From positions 1-64,000 of the forward strand of contig CBDCZF010000024.1 in NCBI GenBank assembly GCA_965224225.1: a stretch of DNA of 64,000 nt, given 5' to 3'. The notes beneath the pieces were generated by a model. That model was not told where the DNA came from and did not search any database. It saw nothing but the letters and a program-made list of their open reading frames with translations. Source of the DNA: CAJQQK01 sp965224225. Its GTDB lineage: Bacteria; Pseudomonadota; Alphaproteobacteria; Rhizobiales; Hyphomicrobiaceae. This document shows, in pieces, positions 35,166 through 44,390 of this stretch. A program made the position numbers and the translations under genes. Position 1 is the stretch's first letter. Each line of letters opens with the position of its first letter.

Positions 35166-36614
35166 ATGGAACAATTGCCGCTATTCCTTGAAGTCAAGGA
35201 CAAAAAGATCGTGGTTACCGGCGGCGGCACCAGCGCGGCGCGCAAGTCGGAGATGGCGCTGAGAGCCGGGGCCAACGTGCACGTCTTTGCCAGAGAGCTG
35301 AGCGATGCGTTTCACGAGCTAGCCGATCACGAGCGGTTGACGCACGTGCCGCGCGACGTCAACGCTGGCGACTTCGACGATTGTGTCGTGGCCTATGGCG
35401 CGAGCGATGATCCTCGAGCCGATGAACACGTCCATACATTGGCCAAGGCGGCCCGCGTCCTGGTCAACGTACCCGACAAGCCGCAGTTTTGTGATTTCAT
35501 CTCACCGGCCGTGCTCGACCGCTCGCCGCTGGTCGTCGCCATATCGACCGGCGGCGCCTCCCCGGTCCTGGCCAGAATGATCAAGGCATCGCTCGCAGCC
35601 CAGATCCCGGCATCGTTCGGCACGCTGGCGGCCTTCGTCAGCAGCTACCGCGATCTGATCAAGGAAAAGCTCAGCGCGGGCCGCGACAGGTTGCGCTTCT
35701 GGGAACGCATGATCGAAGGGCCGGTCGCCGATGCGGTGATGGCAGGGAAGACAGACGAAGCCCATGAACGCGTCATCGCCGAACTTGATGCGGCAACGAC
35801 TGACGCTGAAAGGCGCCGCGTCGGCGAGGTCTATCTCGTTGGCGCCGGCCCCGGCAATCCGGACCTGCTGACCTTTCGGGCACTGCGCCTCATGCAACGC
35901 GCCGACGTCGTCTTGTACGACCGCCTGATCGGCGATGAGATCATGGACCTCGTGCGCCGCGATGCCGAGCGCATCTATGTCGGCAAACTGCCTAAGAGCC
36001 ATACCGTACCGCAGGACGATCTCAGCGAAATGCTGGTGCGTCTGGCGCGCGAAGGAAAGCGTGTCCTGCGCCTCAAAGGCGGTGATCCGTTCATCTTCGG
36101 GCGTGGTGGCGAGGAAATGGAAACCCTGGCGGCCGAAGGCATTCCCTTCCAAATCGTGCCGGGCGTTACAGCTGCTGCCGGCTGTGCCGCTTACGCCGGT
36201 ATCCCGCTGACCCACCGCGATCACGCCCAGGCCTGCGTCTTCGTTACCGGTCATGGAAAGGACGGCATAGTCGATATGGATTGGAACGTGCTGCTGCAGC
36301 CGAGGCAGACGGTCGCAATTTACATGGGGCTCTCGAATCTGGCGCCGTTGCTGGGCGAGTTCATCTCCCGCGGCGCCAGCCCCGAGTTGCCGGCAGCCGC
36401 CGTCGACAATGGCACGCGGCCCAACCAGAAGACCGTCGTTGGCACACTGGCAAATCTCGCCGAGCGGGTCGCCGGAGCGGATTTCGAAGGCCCCTCCATG
36501 ATCATCATCGGCACCGTCGTCACCTTGCATGACCGGCTGACCTGGTTTCATCCCGATGCAACGCAGAAATCAACCGGCATGGATCCACTGAGCCGCGCAG
36601 GCGCTCTGAAATAA
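35166..36614 (+). CDS. cysG: Siroheme synthase CysG (precorrin-2 dehydrogenase / uroporphyrinogen III methyltransferase)
   Basis: The 482-residue protein has the two usual CysG halves. The N-terminal precorrin-2 dehydrogenase/ferrochelatase part includes IVVTGGGTSAARKSEMALRA and VAISTGGASPVLARMIK. The C-terminal SAM-dependent uroporphyrinogen III methyltransferase part begins at VYLVGAGPGNPDLLTFRALR and contains LRLKGGDPFIFGRGGEE. It makes siroheme from uroporphyrinogen III. DsrAB needs siroheme in quantity, so its place opposite dsrA suggests a dedicated supply. Sirohydrochlorin from it can also be the substrate of DsrN. Confidence 0.95.
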   Translation: MEQLPLFLEVKDKKIVVTGGGTSAARKSEMALRAGANVHVFARELSDAFHELADHERLTHVPRDVNAGDFDDCVVAYGASDDPRADEHVHTLAKAARVLVNVPDKPQFCDFISPAVLDRSPLVVAISTGGASPVLARMIKASLAAQIPASFGTLAAFVSSYRDLIKEKLSAGRDRLRFWERMIEGPVADAVMAGKTDEAHERVIAELDAATTDAERRRVGEVYLVGAGPGNPDLLTFRALRLMQRADVVLYDRLIGDEIMDLVRRDAERIYVGKLPKSHTVPQDDLSEMLVRLAREGKRVLRLKGGDPFIFGRGGEEMETLAAEGIPFQIVPGVTAAAGCAAYAGIPLTHRDHAQACVFVTGHGKDGIVDMDWNVLLQPRQTVAIYMGLSNLAPLLGEFISRGASPELPAAAVDNGTRPNQKTVVGTLANLAERVAGADFEGPSMIIIGTVVTLHDRLTWFHPDATQKSTGMDPLSRAGALK

Positions 36615-36742
36615 GTGACAATCAGCCCGAACCGACTTGTTATCCGGTTGTCATTGCCTTCAGCATCTCTGTACGTTGAAACCACGGATAGCAATCGAGG
36701 CGATCCGGCAACGTCATGGCAACCGAACCCGGGGATAGAAGC

Positions 36743-37879
36743 ATGAAGATGAAGGCCGCAGTGCTGCGCGAAACCGGTGCGGCACGACCCTATGCGACGT
36801 CAAAGCCAATCCGCATCGAGGAAGTTGAACTCGCGCCCCCGAAGGAAAGCGAATTGCTGGTCAAGATCGCCGGCGGTGGCCTCTGTCATTCGGATCTGTC
36901 GATAATTAACGGTGACCGATCCCGTCCCTTGCCGGTGGTGCTCGGACACGAGGGCTCCGGCGAAGTTGTCGAAGTAGGCGCTGGCGTGCGCGACCTCAAG
37001 CCCGGTGATCCGATAATCTTCCAGTTCTCGGCTTCGTGCGGGCGCTGCGTCAATTGTCTGGGCGGGCGAACCCAGCTCTGCGAAACCCATGGCCGGGCCC
37101 GCGCCAAAGGCCACCTGATGGCCGGCGGCAGCCGCTTGCGCGATAGCGGCGGCAACGAGATGGCGCATCAGTCGGGCGTGTCCTGCTTTGCCGAATATGC
37201 CGTCGTCGACCGCGGTTCAGCCGTCAAGGTCGACAAGGATCTCCCCCTCGCCGATGCTGCGATTTTCGGCTGTGCGGTGATGACGGGTGTCGGCGCCGTC
37301 ATGAATACGGCGCGCATCCGGGTCGGTGACAGCGTTGCGATCGTCGGCCTCGGCGGCGTTGGCCTGAACGGCCTGCTTGGCGCCAAGGTCGCCGGCGCTG
37401 AAAAGATCATCGCCGTCGATATCAGCGACGACAAACTCGGCCTCGCCCGTCAGCTCGGCGCAACCCACACGGTCAATGCCAAGGATGCCGACCACATCGA
37501 GCAGATCATGGACATCTCCGGCGGCGGCGTCGACTACGCCTTCGAGTTCTCCGGCACCGTGCCCGGCACCGAGACCTGCTACAAGTCGCTGCGCGCCGGC
37601 GGCGAAGTTCTGATTGCCGGGCTTGCACCAAATGGCAGCCTGTTCCAGTTCAATCCGGCCGACATCGTCAACTCGGAGAAAGCGATCCGTGGCTCATACA
37701 TGGGCAGCTGCGTGCCCGTGCGCGACATCCCACGCTTCATCGAGCTTTACCGCCAGGGCCGCCTGCCGGTCGACAAGCTGATCAATCGCTCGATCGGCTT
37801 CGATGATATTAACGAGGGCTTCGACAAGCTGACCGACGGGCTGGTGATCCGGCAGATTCTGGAGCCGCATCGAGCTTAG
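36743..37879 (+). CDS. Zinc-dependent alcohol dehydrogenase (medium-chain family)
   Basis: From ATG 36743 the protein is 378 residues; an ATG at 36716 would add nine. Catalytic zinc ligands appear in GLCHSDLSII and GHEGSGEVVE. The structural zinc site has four Cys in CGRCVNCLGGRTQLC, and the NAD site is GLGGVGLNGL. It resembles class III or aryl-alcohol dehydrogenases that oxidise primary alcohols or glutathione adducts. It follows cysG by about 130 bases in the same direction, but its own upstream region suggests a separate transcript. The substrate is unknown. Confidence 0.9.
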   Translation: MKMKAAVLRETGAARPYATSKPIRIEEVELAPPKESELLVKIAGGGLCHSDLSIINGDRSRPLPVVLGHEGSGEVVEVGAGVRDLKPGDPIIFQFSASCGRCVNCLGGRTQLCETHGRARAKGHLMAGGSRLRDSGGNEMAHQSGVSCFAEYAVVDRGSAVKVDKDLPLADAAIFGCAVMTGVGAVMNTARIRVGDSVAIVGLGGVGLNGLLGAKVAGAEKIIAVDISDDKLGLARQLGATHTVNAKDADHIEQIMDISGGGVDYAFEFSGTVPGTETCYKSLRAGGEVLIAGLAPNGSLFQFNPADIVNSEKAIRGSYMGSCVPVRDIPRFIELYRQGRLPVDKLINRSIGFDDINEGFDKLTDGLVIRQILEPHRA

Positions 37880-37923
37880 ATCGTTTCCGATTGTCTCGGA
37901 AACAATCTTACTACAATTTCGCT

Positions 37924-38247
37924 CACGGCTATTCCTCGTCTGCGCTCGGGCCTCCGCGGGGGCGGCGCTAAGCGCCGGGCCTCATTCGAGGCCTTTACCG
38001 TTTCCGACATGGCCGGGAACGTTAAGCGGAAAAGGAACATGCGGCGGTGGGCAAGTTCACGAGATCTCAACACGATGCCCGTGCACACGGCTATTCCTCG
38101 CCTCCGCTCGGGCCTCCGCGGGGGCGGCGCTAAGCGCCGGGCCTCATTCGAGGCCTTTACCGTTTCCGACATGGCCGGGAACGTTAAGCGGAAAAGGAAC
38201 ATGCGGCGGCGGGCAAGTTCACGAGATCTCAACACGATGCCTGTACA
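37924..38247. repeat. Two tandem copies of a 162-bp repeat
   Basis: The block 37924-38085 is repeated at 38086-38247 with only a few base changes. Each unit begins CACGGCTATTCCTCG, contains the palindrome CGGCGCTAAGCGCCG, and ends near CTCAACACGATGCC. The unit length is a multiple of three, so open frames run through both copies on either strand. These frames have no ribosome site and look like by-products. The repeat fills the gap after the alcohol dehydrogenase. Confidence 0.9.
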
Positions 38248-38288
38248 GTTGGTGAGATGTGTTCGGAATCTCGTGAGTAGTATGCCAC

Positions 38289-38603
38289 ATGAAATCCATC
38301 CTCCTATATGGTTTCTTTCTGTTCGTTGGCCTGCCGCTCATCATGTTTTCCGTGCACGTTGCCACGCTGCCTGAGGAAAAGAAACAAGAACTCAGCGAAG
38401 CGGCCAAGGATCTCAACGGACGCATTTACACCGCCCGGATCACTTGCGGTCGCGGTCGCAGCGAGCACGTCATGCGTGTCCACGGCCGTAGTCGGGATGA
38501 TGCAAAGCGTAAGGTCGAAGCCCAGTTGCAGCGGTGCGATGTCGAGATGCTGGAGACCGAAAGCGCTCCGATCTGGCAAGAGGCGCTGCGGTCTGCGCAG
38601 TAA
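38289..38603 (+). CDS. Small membrane-anchored protein of unknown function (104 aa)
   Basis: The protein begins with one hydrophobic segment, MKSILLYGFFLFVGLPLIMF, which should anchor it or serve as a signal peptide. A charged region follows (ITCGRGRSEHVMRVHGRSRD, then KVEAQLQRCDVEML) with two Cys that could form a disulfide outside the cytoplasm. No ribosome site is strong, and the 162-bp repeats end just upstream. I recognise no family. Codon use looks like that of its neighbours, so it is probably real. Confidence 0.5.
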   Translation: MKSILLYGFFLFVGLPLIMFSVHVATLPEEKKQELSEAAKDLNGRIYTARITCGRGRSEHVMRVHGRSRDDAKRKVEAQLQRCDVEMLETESAPIWQEALRSAQ

Positions 38604-38656
38604 GGCATGATGCTCAACCCAATGGCGCGCCGCCAGTTGACTTGATCAGCCCCACA

Positions 38657-39109
38657 TCAAGTTCGTCTGTCCGTCCATCGGTAGAAGAACGTCGCATAAA
38701 ACAACGCCAGATAGACCAGCATCGACAGTCCCCAGCCCATATAGATGCCAAGTCGGTCGCCTTCATAGCCGGCCATCTTGACACCATAACCGTCTAGCAG
38801 ATCCTTGACCGGAACCGGCAGGACCGGATTGTTGAGCCGCGCGATCCCCGTGGAGGTGTCGCCAAGCTCCGTCCAGGCCCGGACAAGGCCGAGGATGCGG
38901 ATTTCAATGCCAGACATCGCCTGACCGATGAACAGAAATCCCATGGTCAAAAGCGTGAAGGCGATGATCTTGATTGTGACAGGCGCCCGGTTGATGAAGA
39001 AGTAGAGGCCTGCGATGTAGGCCGATACCATGCCGAAGAAGACGGAAAACAGACTGGTCACGGCTTCATTCGCAGTGAAACTAAGCTGGAGAATTTCTGC
39101 CTCGGTCAC
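38657..39109 (-). CDS. Membrane protein of unknown function
   Basis: I start at GTG 39109, preceded by GAAGAGGC; the frame runs to 39163 but that part overlaps the end of the amidase gene. The 150-residue product has about three membrane helices (SLFSVFFGMVSAYIAGLYFF, IKIIAFTLLTMGFLFIGQAM, YMGWGLSMLVYLALFYATFF). A soluble loop of about 50 residues lies between the second and third. No family is recognised. It follows the amidase gene closely on the same strand and may be cotranscribed. Confidence 0.6.
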   Translation of the reverse strand: MTEAEILQLSFTANEAVTSLFSVFFGMVSAYIAGLYFFINRAPVTIKIIAFTLLTMGFLFIGQAMSGIEIRILGLVRAWTELGDTSTGIARLNNPVLPVPVKDLLDGYGVKMAGYEGDRLGIYMGWGLSMLVYLALFYATFFYRWTDRRT

Positions 39110-39159
39110 ATCTGCCTCTTCGCCGACAACAATCAATACGCACGCGACTGATAACGCCC

Positions 39160-40806
39160 TCAACCACGCCCAAGCCCGGCCGGCACGAACACCGACGATA
39201 CCTCGTCATATGGATCATGGTCTCGCGTAAGGCGGCCGGCCATCGCCAACGCCCAGGGCGCGACGGCGACCAGTTCCTCCATGATCTCGTCGGGCAGATC
39301 GAGGCCGGCGTAGCGGGCGGCGTGTTCCGCACGGGTCCGGATGGCGGGTTCGACATGGCTGGTATCGGGCACCCACGGTTGCGGATCGACGGCGGCCGGC
39401 GGCGCGCCGATCTCGAGGGCCGGCCGGCGCCGGTAGATCCCGGTTTCGCGCTCGTAGGCATGGCCAGCGCGCAGCACGGTGGCATCATCGAACGGCCGGC
39501 CGACGATCTGCAGCGAGAGCGGCAATCCATCCGACGTGAAGCCGCATGGCACCGCCAGCGCCGGCCCGCCCGTACAGTTGAACGGCGCCGTCAGGCTCGC
39601 CGACTTCCAAAACGCGAGGGTGTCGTGGCGATCGATGCGCGGCGCGGCCGACGTGTTCGCGGTCAGGAACAGGTCGTAGCGCTGGTAGAGTTCATCCATC
39701 TCGCCCGTAATGATTCGCCGCGAACGGCTGGCGCGCACGTGGTCTTCCGCCGTGAACAGGCAGGCTGCAAGCGCGCGACCCCGGAAATCCTGACCGAAGT
39801 CCTGCGGGCGCGTGCGCAGCACCGGCAGGTGAATCGAGAACAATTCGCTTTCAGCCGTCGTGATCTTGACGTCGGAATAATGCTGCAGCGGCCTCAGCCG
39901 AACGTCCTCGATGACCGCGCCCATTGAGCGGAACACCTCGATCGCTGCCTCCATGGCAGCCGGCAGCTCGCCGTGCACTTTCGCATCCGTCTCCCAGAAA
40001 TGGCGGATGATGCCGATCCGCAATCCCTTGACACCAGTGTCGATGCCGTCGGTGAAATCCGTGACCTGAGCAGGTGACGAGGCGGGGTCGGCCGGATCGT
40101 GACCGGCGATTGCATGAAGGATCAGAGCGCAATCGAGCGACGTGCGGGCCAGGGGGCCGCAATGATCATACGTATAGGAATTGGGCATGACGCCCGTACG
40201 GCTGACGAGACCGTAGGTCGGCTTGAGGCCGGCGGTGCCCGACAAGCCGGCAGGCCCGCGGATCGAACCGCCCGTATCGGAGCCAAGCGTGACCGGCGCG
40301 AGCCCCGCCGCCACCGCTGCGCCCGAGCCCGATGACGAGCCACCTGTGAAGTGGGCAGTATTCCAGGGATTGCGTGCTGGCGGCCAGGGCAGGTCGAAGG
40401 ACGGGCCACCATGTGCGAACTCGTGCGTGGCAAGCTTGCCGGTCAGCACGGCACCTGCCTCTCGCAGTTTTGCAACGGCGGTCGAATCCGCGTCCGGCAC
40501 CCGGTCCATGGTCGTACGCGAATGGCCCGATGTCAGCACACCTGCCGTATCGTAAATGTCCTTGACGGCGAACGGCACACCGTGCAGCGGCCCCTTGTAG
40601 TTGCCCGCCGCAATCTCATCGGCCGCCTGTCTCGCCTCTTCGCGTGCTGCTTCGAACGTCGTCGTGATGAATGCGAACAATTGGGGCTGCAATTGCTCCG
40701 AACGTTCGATCAGCGCATCGGCCAGCTCGACCGGCGACAGGTCTTTGGCAGCGATCTTTTGCCCAAGTTCGGCCAAGGTCAGATCGTGAAGTTCGAGATC
40801 GCTCAT
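39160..40806 (-). CDS. Amidase of the amidase-signature family (AtzF/GatA-like)
   Basis: The 548-residue protein has the Ser-cisSer-Lys triad region. The catalytic Lys lies in VPFAVKDIYDTAG (about 83), and the signature FTGGSSSGSGAAVAAGL (about 155-170) leads to DTGGSIRGPAGLSG with the nucleophile Ser. Such enzymes hydrolyse amides. Members annotated as Glu-tRNA amidotransferase A subunits occur with GatB and GatC, which are absent here, so a catabolic amidase is likelier. The C-terminal 90 residues after the core are longer than in minimal members. Confidence 0.9.
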   Translation of the reverse strand: MSDLELHDLTLAELGQKIAAKDLSPVELADALIERSEQLQPQLFAFITTTFEAAREEARQAADEIAAGNYKGPLHGVPFAVKDIYDTAGVLTSGHSRTTMDRVPDADSTAVAKLREAGAVLTGKLATHEFAHGGPSFDLPWPPARNPWNTAHFTGGSSSGSGAAVAAGLAPVTLGSDTGGSIRGPAGLSGTAGLKPTYGLVSRTGVMPNSYTYDHCGPLARTSLDCALILHAIAGHDPADPASSPAQVTDFTDGIDTGVKGLRIGIIRHFWETDAKVHGELPAAMEAAIEVFRSMGAVIEDVRLRPLQHYSDVKITTAESELFSIHLPVLRTRPQDFGQDFRGRALAACLFTAEDHVRASRSRRIITGEMDELYQRYDLFLTANTSAAPRIDRHDTLAFWKSASLTAPFNCTGGPALAVPCGFTSDGLPLSLQIVGRPFDDATVLRAGHAYERETGIYRRRPALEIGAPPAAVDPQPWVPDTSHVEPAIRTRAEHAARYAGLDLPDEIMEELVAVAPWALAMAGRLTRDHDPYDEVSSVFVPAGLGRG

Positions 40807-40968
40807 CGGTTCTGTTCCCAGTTGTTCGTGCCGCGGGCAACGGCCAGTTTACTTTCAACCTACGCGTTAACGGGGGAGGGTAGGCATAGATTGGGCAGTG
40901 CAGGTGAACTCCGCCGGGCGAAAACCACCACGCCAGAGCAGCGACCTGTCCCAGACGCAGGCTCGGGT

Positions 40969-41832
40969 TTAACCGGCAACCGTCACCTTGCCGTTGTTGA
41001 GCACAATAACGTCACGCTCGACGACCCGGGCGCGGAACGAGACGGTCGTGCCGTCCTGCCAGATTTCGGTGCGGATCGTCTCACCCGGATAGACGGGGGC
41101 GGAAAAGCGCAGGTCGAGGGACTTCATGCGCTTGACGTCGTAGTTACAGCACTCCTGCAGGATGGCGCGGCCGGCGGTGCCGAGCGTACACAAGCCGTGC
41201 AGAATCGGCCTTTCGAAACCGGCAGCCTTCGCGACCGTCGGGCTCGCGTGCAGCGGGTTGGGGTCGCCGGACAGGCGATAGATCAGGGCTGACTGCGGCA
41301 ATGTCGCAATGTCGACGAGCATGTCGGGGTCGCGATCGGGCAGTGCATGCACGTCCTTGACCTGGCCGGATGGGCCGCCGAAGCCGCCGTCGCCGCGCGC
41401 AAAGGTCGTCGATGAGGTCGTCGCGATGTGATCGCCGGTTGCCTTGTCGTGCAATGTGCGCTCGGAGTAGATCAGCGCACCGCGGCCCTCGCCCTTGTCG
41501 ATGATGTCGACGATGCGCGTCTGGCCGATCACGGTGGCAGCCGGCGGCAGCGGCTTGAACCATTTGATGCCCTGTTCGCCGTGCAGCACCTTGACCCAGT
41601 CGACGCCGCTGTCGGGCTCACGCACCCAGAACCCCGGCCCGGCCAACACGACCGCCATGGTCGGCACTGCTGAAAAACCCTCTTCTTCGAACGTGAACTC
41701 GAGATGATTGTCATCGAAGGGGGAAGAGCCGAAGCCGAGACCGAGGGCGTAAAGAATGCTGTCCTTGGTCGTGTAGGTGTGCTCGACGGGTTCGAAAGGG
41801 CGGTTCTTGAGCTTTTCGTAGTTGATGGCCAT
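40969..41832 (-). CDS. MaoC-like enoyl-CoA hydratase (hydratase 2 family)
   Basis: The 287-residue protein has the double hot-dog layout of hydratase 2. The N-terminal half carries no active site, and the C-terminal half has the motif YRLSGDPNPLHASP followed by ERPILHGLCTLG, with the catalytic Asp and His. It hydrates trans-2-enoyl-CoA to the (R)-3-hydroxyacyl-CoA. It diverges from an acyl-CoA dehydrogenase gene whose product would be its substrate. The pair fits fatty-acid or branched acyl-CoA breakdown. Confidence 0.92.
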   Translation of the reverse strand: MAINYEKLKNRPFEPVEHTYTTKDSILYALGLGFGSSPFDDNHLEFTFEEEGFSAVPTMAVVLAGPGFWVREPDSGVDWVKVLHGEQGIKWFKPLPPAATVIGQTRIVDIIDKGEGRGALIYSERTLHDKATGDHIATTSSTTFARGDGGFGGPSGQVKDVHALPDRDPDMLVDIATLPQSALIYRLSGDPNPLHASPTVAKAAGFERPILHGLCTLGTAGRAILQECCNYDVKRMKSLDLRFSAPVYPGETIRTEIWQDGTTVSFRARVVERDVIVLNNGKVTVAG

Positions 41833-42067
41833 GCGCTATTGCCTCGGTGATTCAAATTTGACCGGGGTGCCGCTCGATGCGCCAGCCTTGCCGATCTCCA
41901 TTCAGCATAGGCATGATCGATGGCACGTGTCGCCGGTGTGGCGGCGGCTGATGATTGCGCTGCATGATAATTGGCCAATAATGGTGGGCCAACGAAATCA
42001 GCCGCTCGCCGCCGGTCTATCACGTTTGGAATTTCGCCAAAGCACCGGCCGAGCCCGAGGAGGTCGC

Positions 42068-43204
42068 ATGCTGCCGAGACCGATGTTTACCGAAGAGCAC
42101 GAAATATTCCGCGAGCAGGTCCGCCGCTTCACGGAAAAGGAAATCGTGCCCTATCACGACCAGTGGGAGAAGGATGGCATCGTCAGCCGCGAGGTCTGGC
42201 AGAAGGCAGGCGAAGCGGGCCTCTTGTGCTGCACGGTGCCCGAGGAATACGGCGGCTCAGGTGGCGACTTCCTGCATTCGACAATCGTCATCGAGGAACT
42301 GGCAAAGGTTGGCGCCTCAGGACCGGCCTTCCATCTCCATTCCGACATCGTTGCCCCCTACATCGAGGCCTACGGCTCCGAAGACCAGAAGCGCGAATGG
42401 CTGCCCAAGATGGTTGCCGGCGAGACGATCGTCGCGGTCGGCATGAGCGAACCGGCGGCCGGCTCCGACCTGCAGGGCATCCAGACCCGTGCGATCCGCG
42501 ACGGCAATCATTTCGTGATCAACGGCCAGAAGGTTTTCATCTCCAACGGCCAGATCGCCGACCTCGTCGTGCTCGCCTGCAAGACCAACCCGTCGGAAGG
42601 CGCCAAGGGCGTCAGCCTGATCCTGGTCGAGCGTGATCGTGAAGGCTTCCGGCGCGGGCGCAATCTCGAAAAGGTCGGCTACAAGGCGCAGGATACGTCT
42701 GAGCTGTTCTTCGAAGACGTGCGCGTGCCGATCACCAACCTGCTCGGCGAAGAGGGCCGCGGCTTTGCCCAGCTCATGCAGCAATTGCCGCAGGAACGTC
42801 TCGTCGTAGCACTACGCTCGGCGCAGAATATCGAGACGGCGCTCGAGTGGACGATCGAGTATACCCGCGAGCGCAAGGCTTTCGGCCGTACCATCGCCGA
42901 GTTCCAGAACACACGCTTCAAGCTTGCCGAGATCAAGACCAAGGCGCTCGTTACGCGCGCCTTCATCGACCAGTGCCTGGCGCTACATCTCAAGGGCGAA
43001 CTTGACACCACCATGGCATCGGCCGCCAAGCTGCATTCGACGGAAGTGCTTTGCGAAGTGCTCGACGAGTGCGTGCAACTGCACGGCGGCTACGGCTACA
43101 TGTGGGAATACCCGATTGCCCGCGCCTGGGCTGATGCCCGGATGACCCGCATTGCCGGCGGCACCTCTGAGATCATGAAGGAGATCATCTCGCGGGCGCT
43201 GTAG
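42068..43204 (+). CDS. Acyl-CoA dehydrogenase
   Basis: ATG at 42068 follows GAGGAGG; the longer frame to 41822 is excluded because it runs into the divergent gene. The 378-residue flavoprotein has VAVGMSEPAAGSDLQGI (FAD/substrate block), RKAFGRTIAEFQNTRF and the C-terminal LHGGYGYMWEYPIARAW with IAGGTSEIM. It removes two hydrogens from an acyl-CoA and passes the electrons to electron-transfer flavoprotein. The divergent hydratase next to it suggests consecutive steps and shared regulation from the 235-base gap between them. Confidence 0.94.
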   Translation: MLPRPMFTEEHEIFREQVRRFTEKEIVPYHDQWEKDGIVSREVWQKAGEAGLLCCTVPEEYGGSGGDFLHSTIVIEELAKVGASGPAFHLHSDIVAPYIEAYGSEDQKREWLPKMVAGETIVAVGMSEPAAGSDLQGIQTRAIRDGNHFVINGQKVFISNGQIADLVVLACKTNPSEGAKGVSLILVERDREGFRRGRNLEKVGYKAQDTSELFFEDVRVPITNLLGEEGRGFAQLMQQLPQERLVVALRSAQNIETALEWTIEYTRERKAFGRTIAEFQNTRFKLAEIKTKALVTRAFIDQCLALHLKGELDTTMASAAKLHSTEVLCEVLDECVQLHGGYGYMWEYPIARAWADARMTRIAGGTSEIMKEIISRAL

Positions 43205-43289
43205 GGTTTGACGAAGTCAGTATCGGTGGCGGCTTTGTGTGGCAGGTTCGGCATGCTTGAGCCCGTCGTGCAGCCCTTTGCCCCTCACC

Positions 43290-43406
43290 CTAACCCTCTC
43301 CCCGTGAAGTACGGGGAGAGGGAACTCGGCCCGTCGCATTGCCCGCAGCGGTGCCACAAGGCACGGCAGGATTCCCTCTCCCCGTACTTCACGGGGAGAG
43401 GGTTAG
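43290..43406. repeat. Perfect 35-bp inverted repeat pair beside the IS110 element
   Basis: The bases 43290-43324 are the exact reverse complement of 43372-43406. Each arm itself contains a hairpin, CTCTCCCCGT pairing with ACGGGGAGAG, so the block can fold as two hairpins or one long one. It lies just left of the transposase stop. CTAACCCTCTCCCCG-type repeats are widespread in Proteobacteria, and this block may have been there before the insertion. Confidence 0.85.
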
Positions 43407-43421
43407 CATCTGTGTTTGTAG

Positions 43422-44390
43422 TCAAGAGCATTTGGGCTCCCAATGACGGTCCTCAGTGATCAGCGTGTTGGCCAGGATTACAAGTTTGCGCATGACCGCG
43501 GTCAAGGCCACCTTGGCCGGTTTGCCGTTCTCTCTAAGGCGTTTGTAGAAGGTGCTGAGATCGGATCTGGCGCAGCGTGCCGCGGAGACGGCTGCCATGT
43601 AGAGCGGATTGCGAATCTGGCTGCGCCCGCCTTTGATGGCACGCCTGCCACGCATCGCGCCCGAATCCCAATTCATCGGCGCAACCCCGACAAGGGCCGC
43701 GATCTGTTTGCCATCGAGGCTGCCCAGCTCGCTCAAATGCACGATCATCATCATGGCAGTTGCCGGTCCGATACCGGGGATCGAGGTGAGGATCTCGTAA
43801 CGCCGCGCCAGTCCGGGGTCGCCTTCGATGCGTGCCAAAATCTGCGCCTCGAGCCCGGCGATCCGGCGCTCAATGTCTGTGATGTGACCCGCAATCGTGC
43901 GCCTCACAGTGCCATCCTCGCACATTTCCAGGTGGCAGATATAGGCAGTCCTATCGCCCTTCATCTTGTTCAGCGCGCCCATCATTTCCTGCAGTGCGAT
44001 CATGGACTTACTCGGCACTGGTGTGGCCTCAAGCGGCATCGCTTCACCAAGCCTGGCAAGTGTCATGGCGTCGATCTTGTCGGTCTTGGCAAGCGCACCA
44101 AGCGCATCGGCGAACTTGCGCGAGCGATAGGGATTGACAATCGCCACGCCGTAACCGGCCGCCCCGAGCGAACGATGTGCGGCACGGTGATACTTGCCTG
44201 TCGCCTCCATGACGATCAGCGCGATTTTGAAGCCATCGAGCTGTCGTTTGATCTTTCTGAAGCCACTGGCATCGTTGGTAACCCGCAGGCTTTTGCCGAC
44301 GGGATGGAGATAAACGTCGAGATGGCCTTTACTGACGTCGATACCGACGTACACTTGCGACTCAGCGCTCAGCTTGACCTTGCCTTGCAT
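43422..44390 (-). CDS. IS110-family transposase
   Basis: The 322-residue product (start at ATG 44390; ATG 44408 would add six) has the RuvC-like DEDD N-terminal domain beginning VYVGIDVSKGHLDVYL. IVMEATGKYHRAAHRSL and AKTDKIDAMTLARLG follow with further acidic residues. A coiled region leads to the C-terminal Transposase_20 domain with ILTSIPGIGPATAMMMIVHL and GRRAIKGGRSQIRNPLY, where the catalytic Ser is expected. It is full length for the family and looks intact, so the element may be active. IS110 recombinases are guided by an RNA from the element. Confidence 0.93.
   Translation of the reverse strand: MQGKVKLSAESQVYVGIDVSKGHLDVYLHPVGKSLRVTNDASGFRKIKRQLDGFKIALIVMEATGKYHRAAHRSLGAAGYGVAIVNPYRSRKFADALGALAKTDKIDAMTLARLGEAMPLEATPVPSKSMIALQEMMGALNKMKGDRTAYICHLEMCEDGTVRRTIAGHITDIERRIAGLEAQILARIEGDPGLARRYEILTSIPGIGPATAMMMIVHLSELGSLDGKQIAALVGVAPMNWDSGAMRGRRAIKGGRSQIRNPLYMAAVSAARCARSDLSTFYKRLRENGKPAKVALTAVMRKLVILANTLITEDRHWEPKCS

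Noticed and set aside
35502..36551. Minus-strand open frame of 349 codons
   Set aside because: It lies wholly inside cysG on the other strand, and its product resembles no protein family.
37876..38235. Minus-strand frame coding an internally repeated 119-residue protein
   Set aside because: The repetition comes from the 162-bp DNA repeat. There is no ribosome site, and the composition is unlike a real protein.
39160..40806. GatA subunit of the tRNA-dependent amidotransferase
   Set aside because: gatB and gatC are absent from the neighbourhood, and the protein has a long C-terminal extension, so a stand-alone amidase is likelier.
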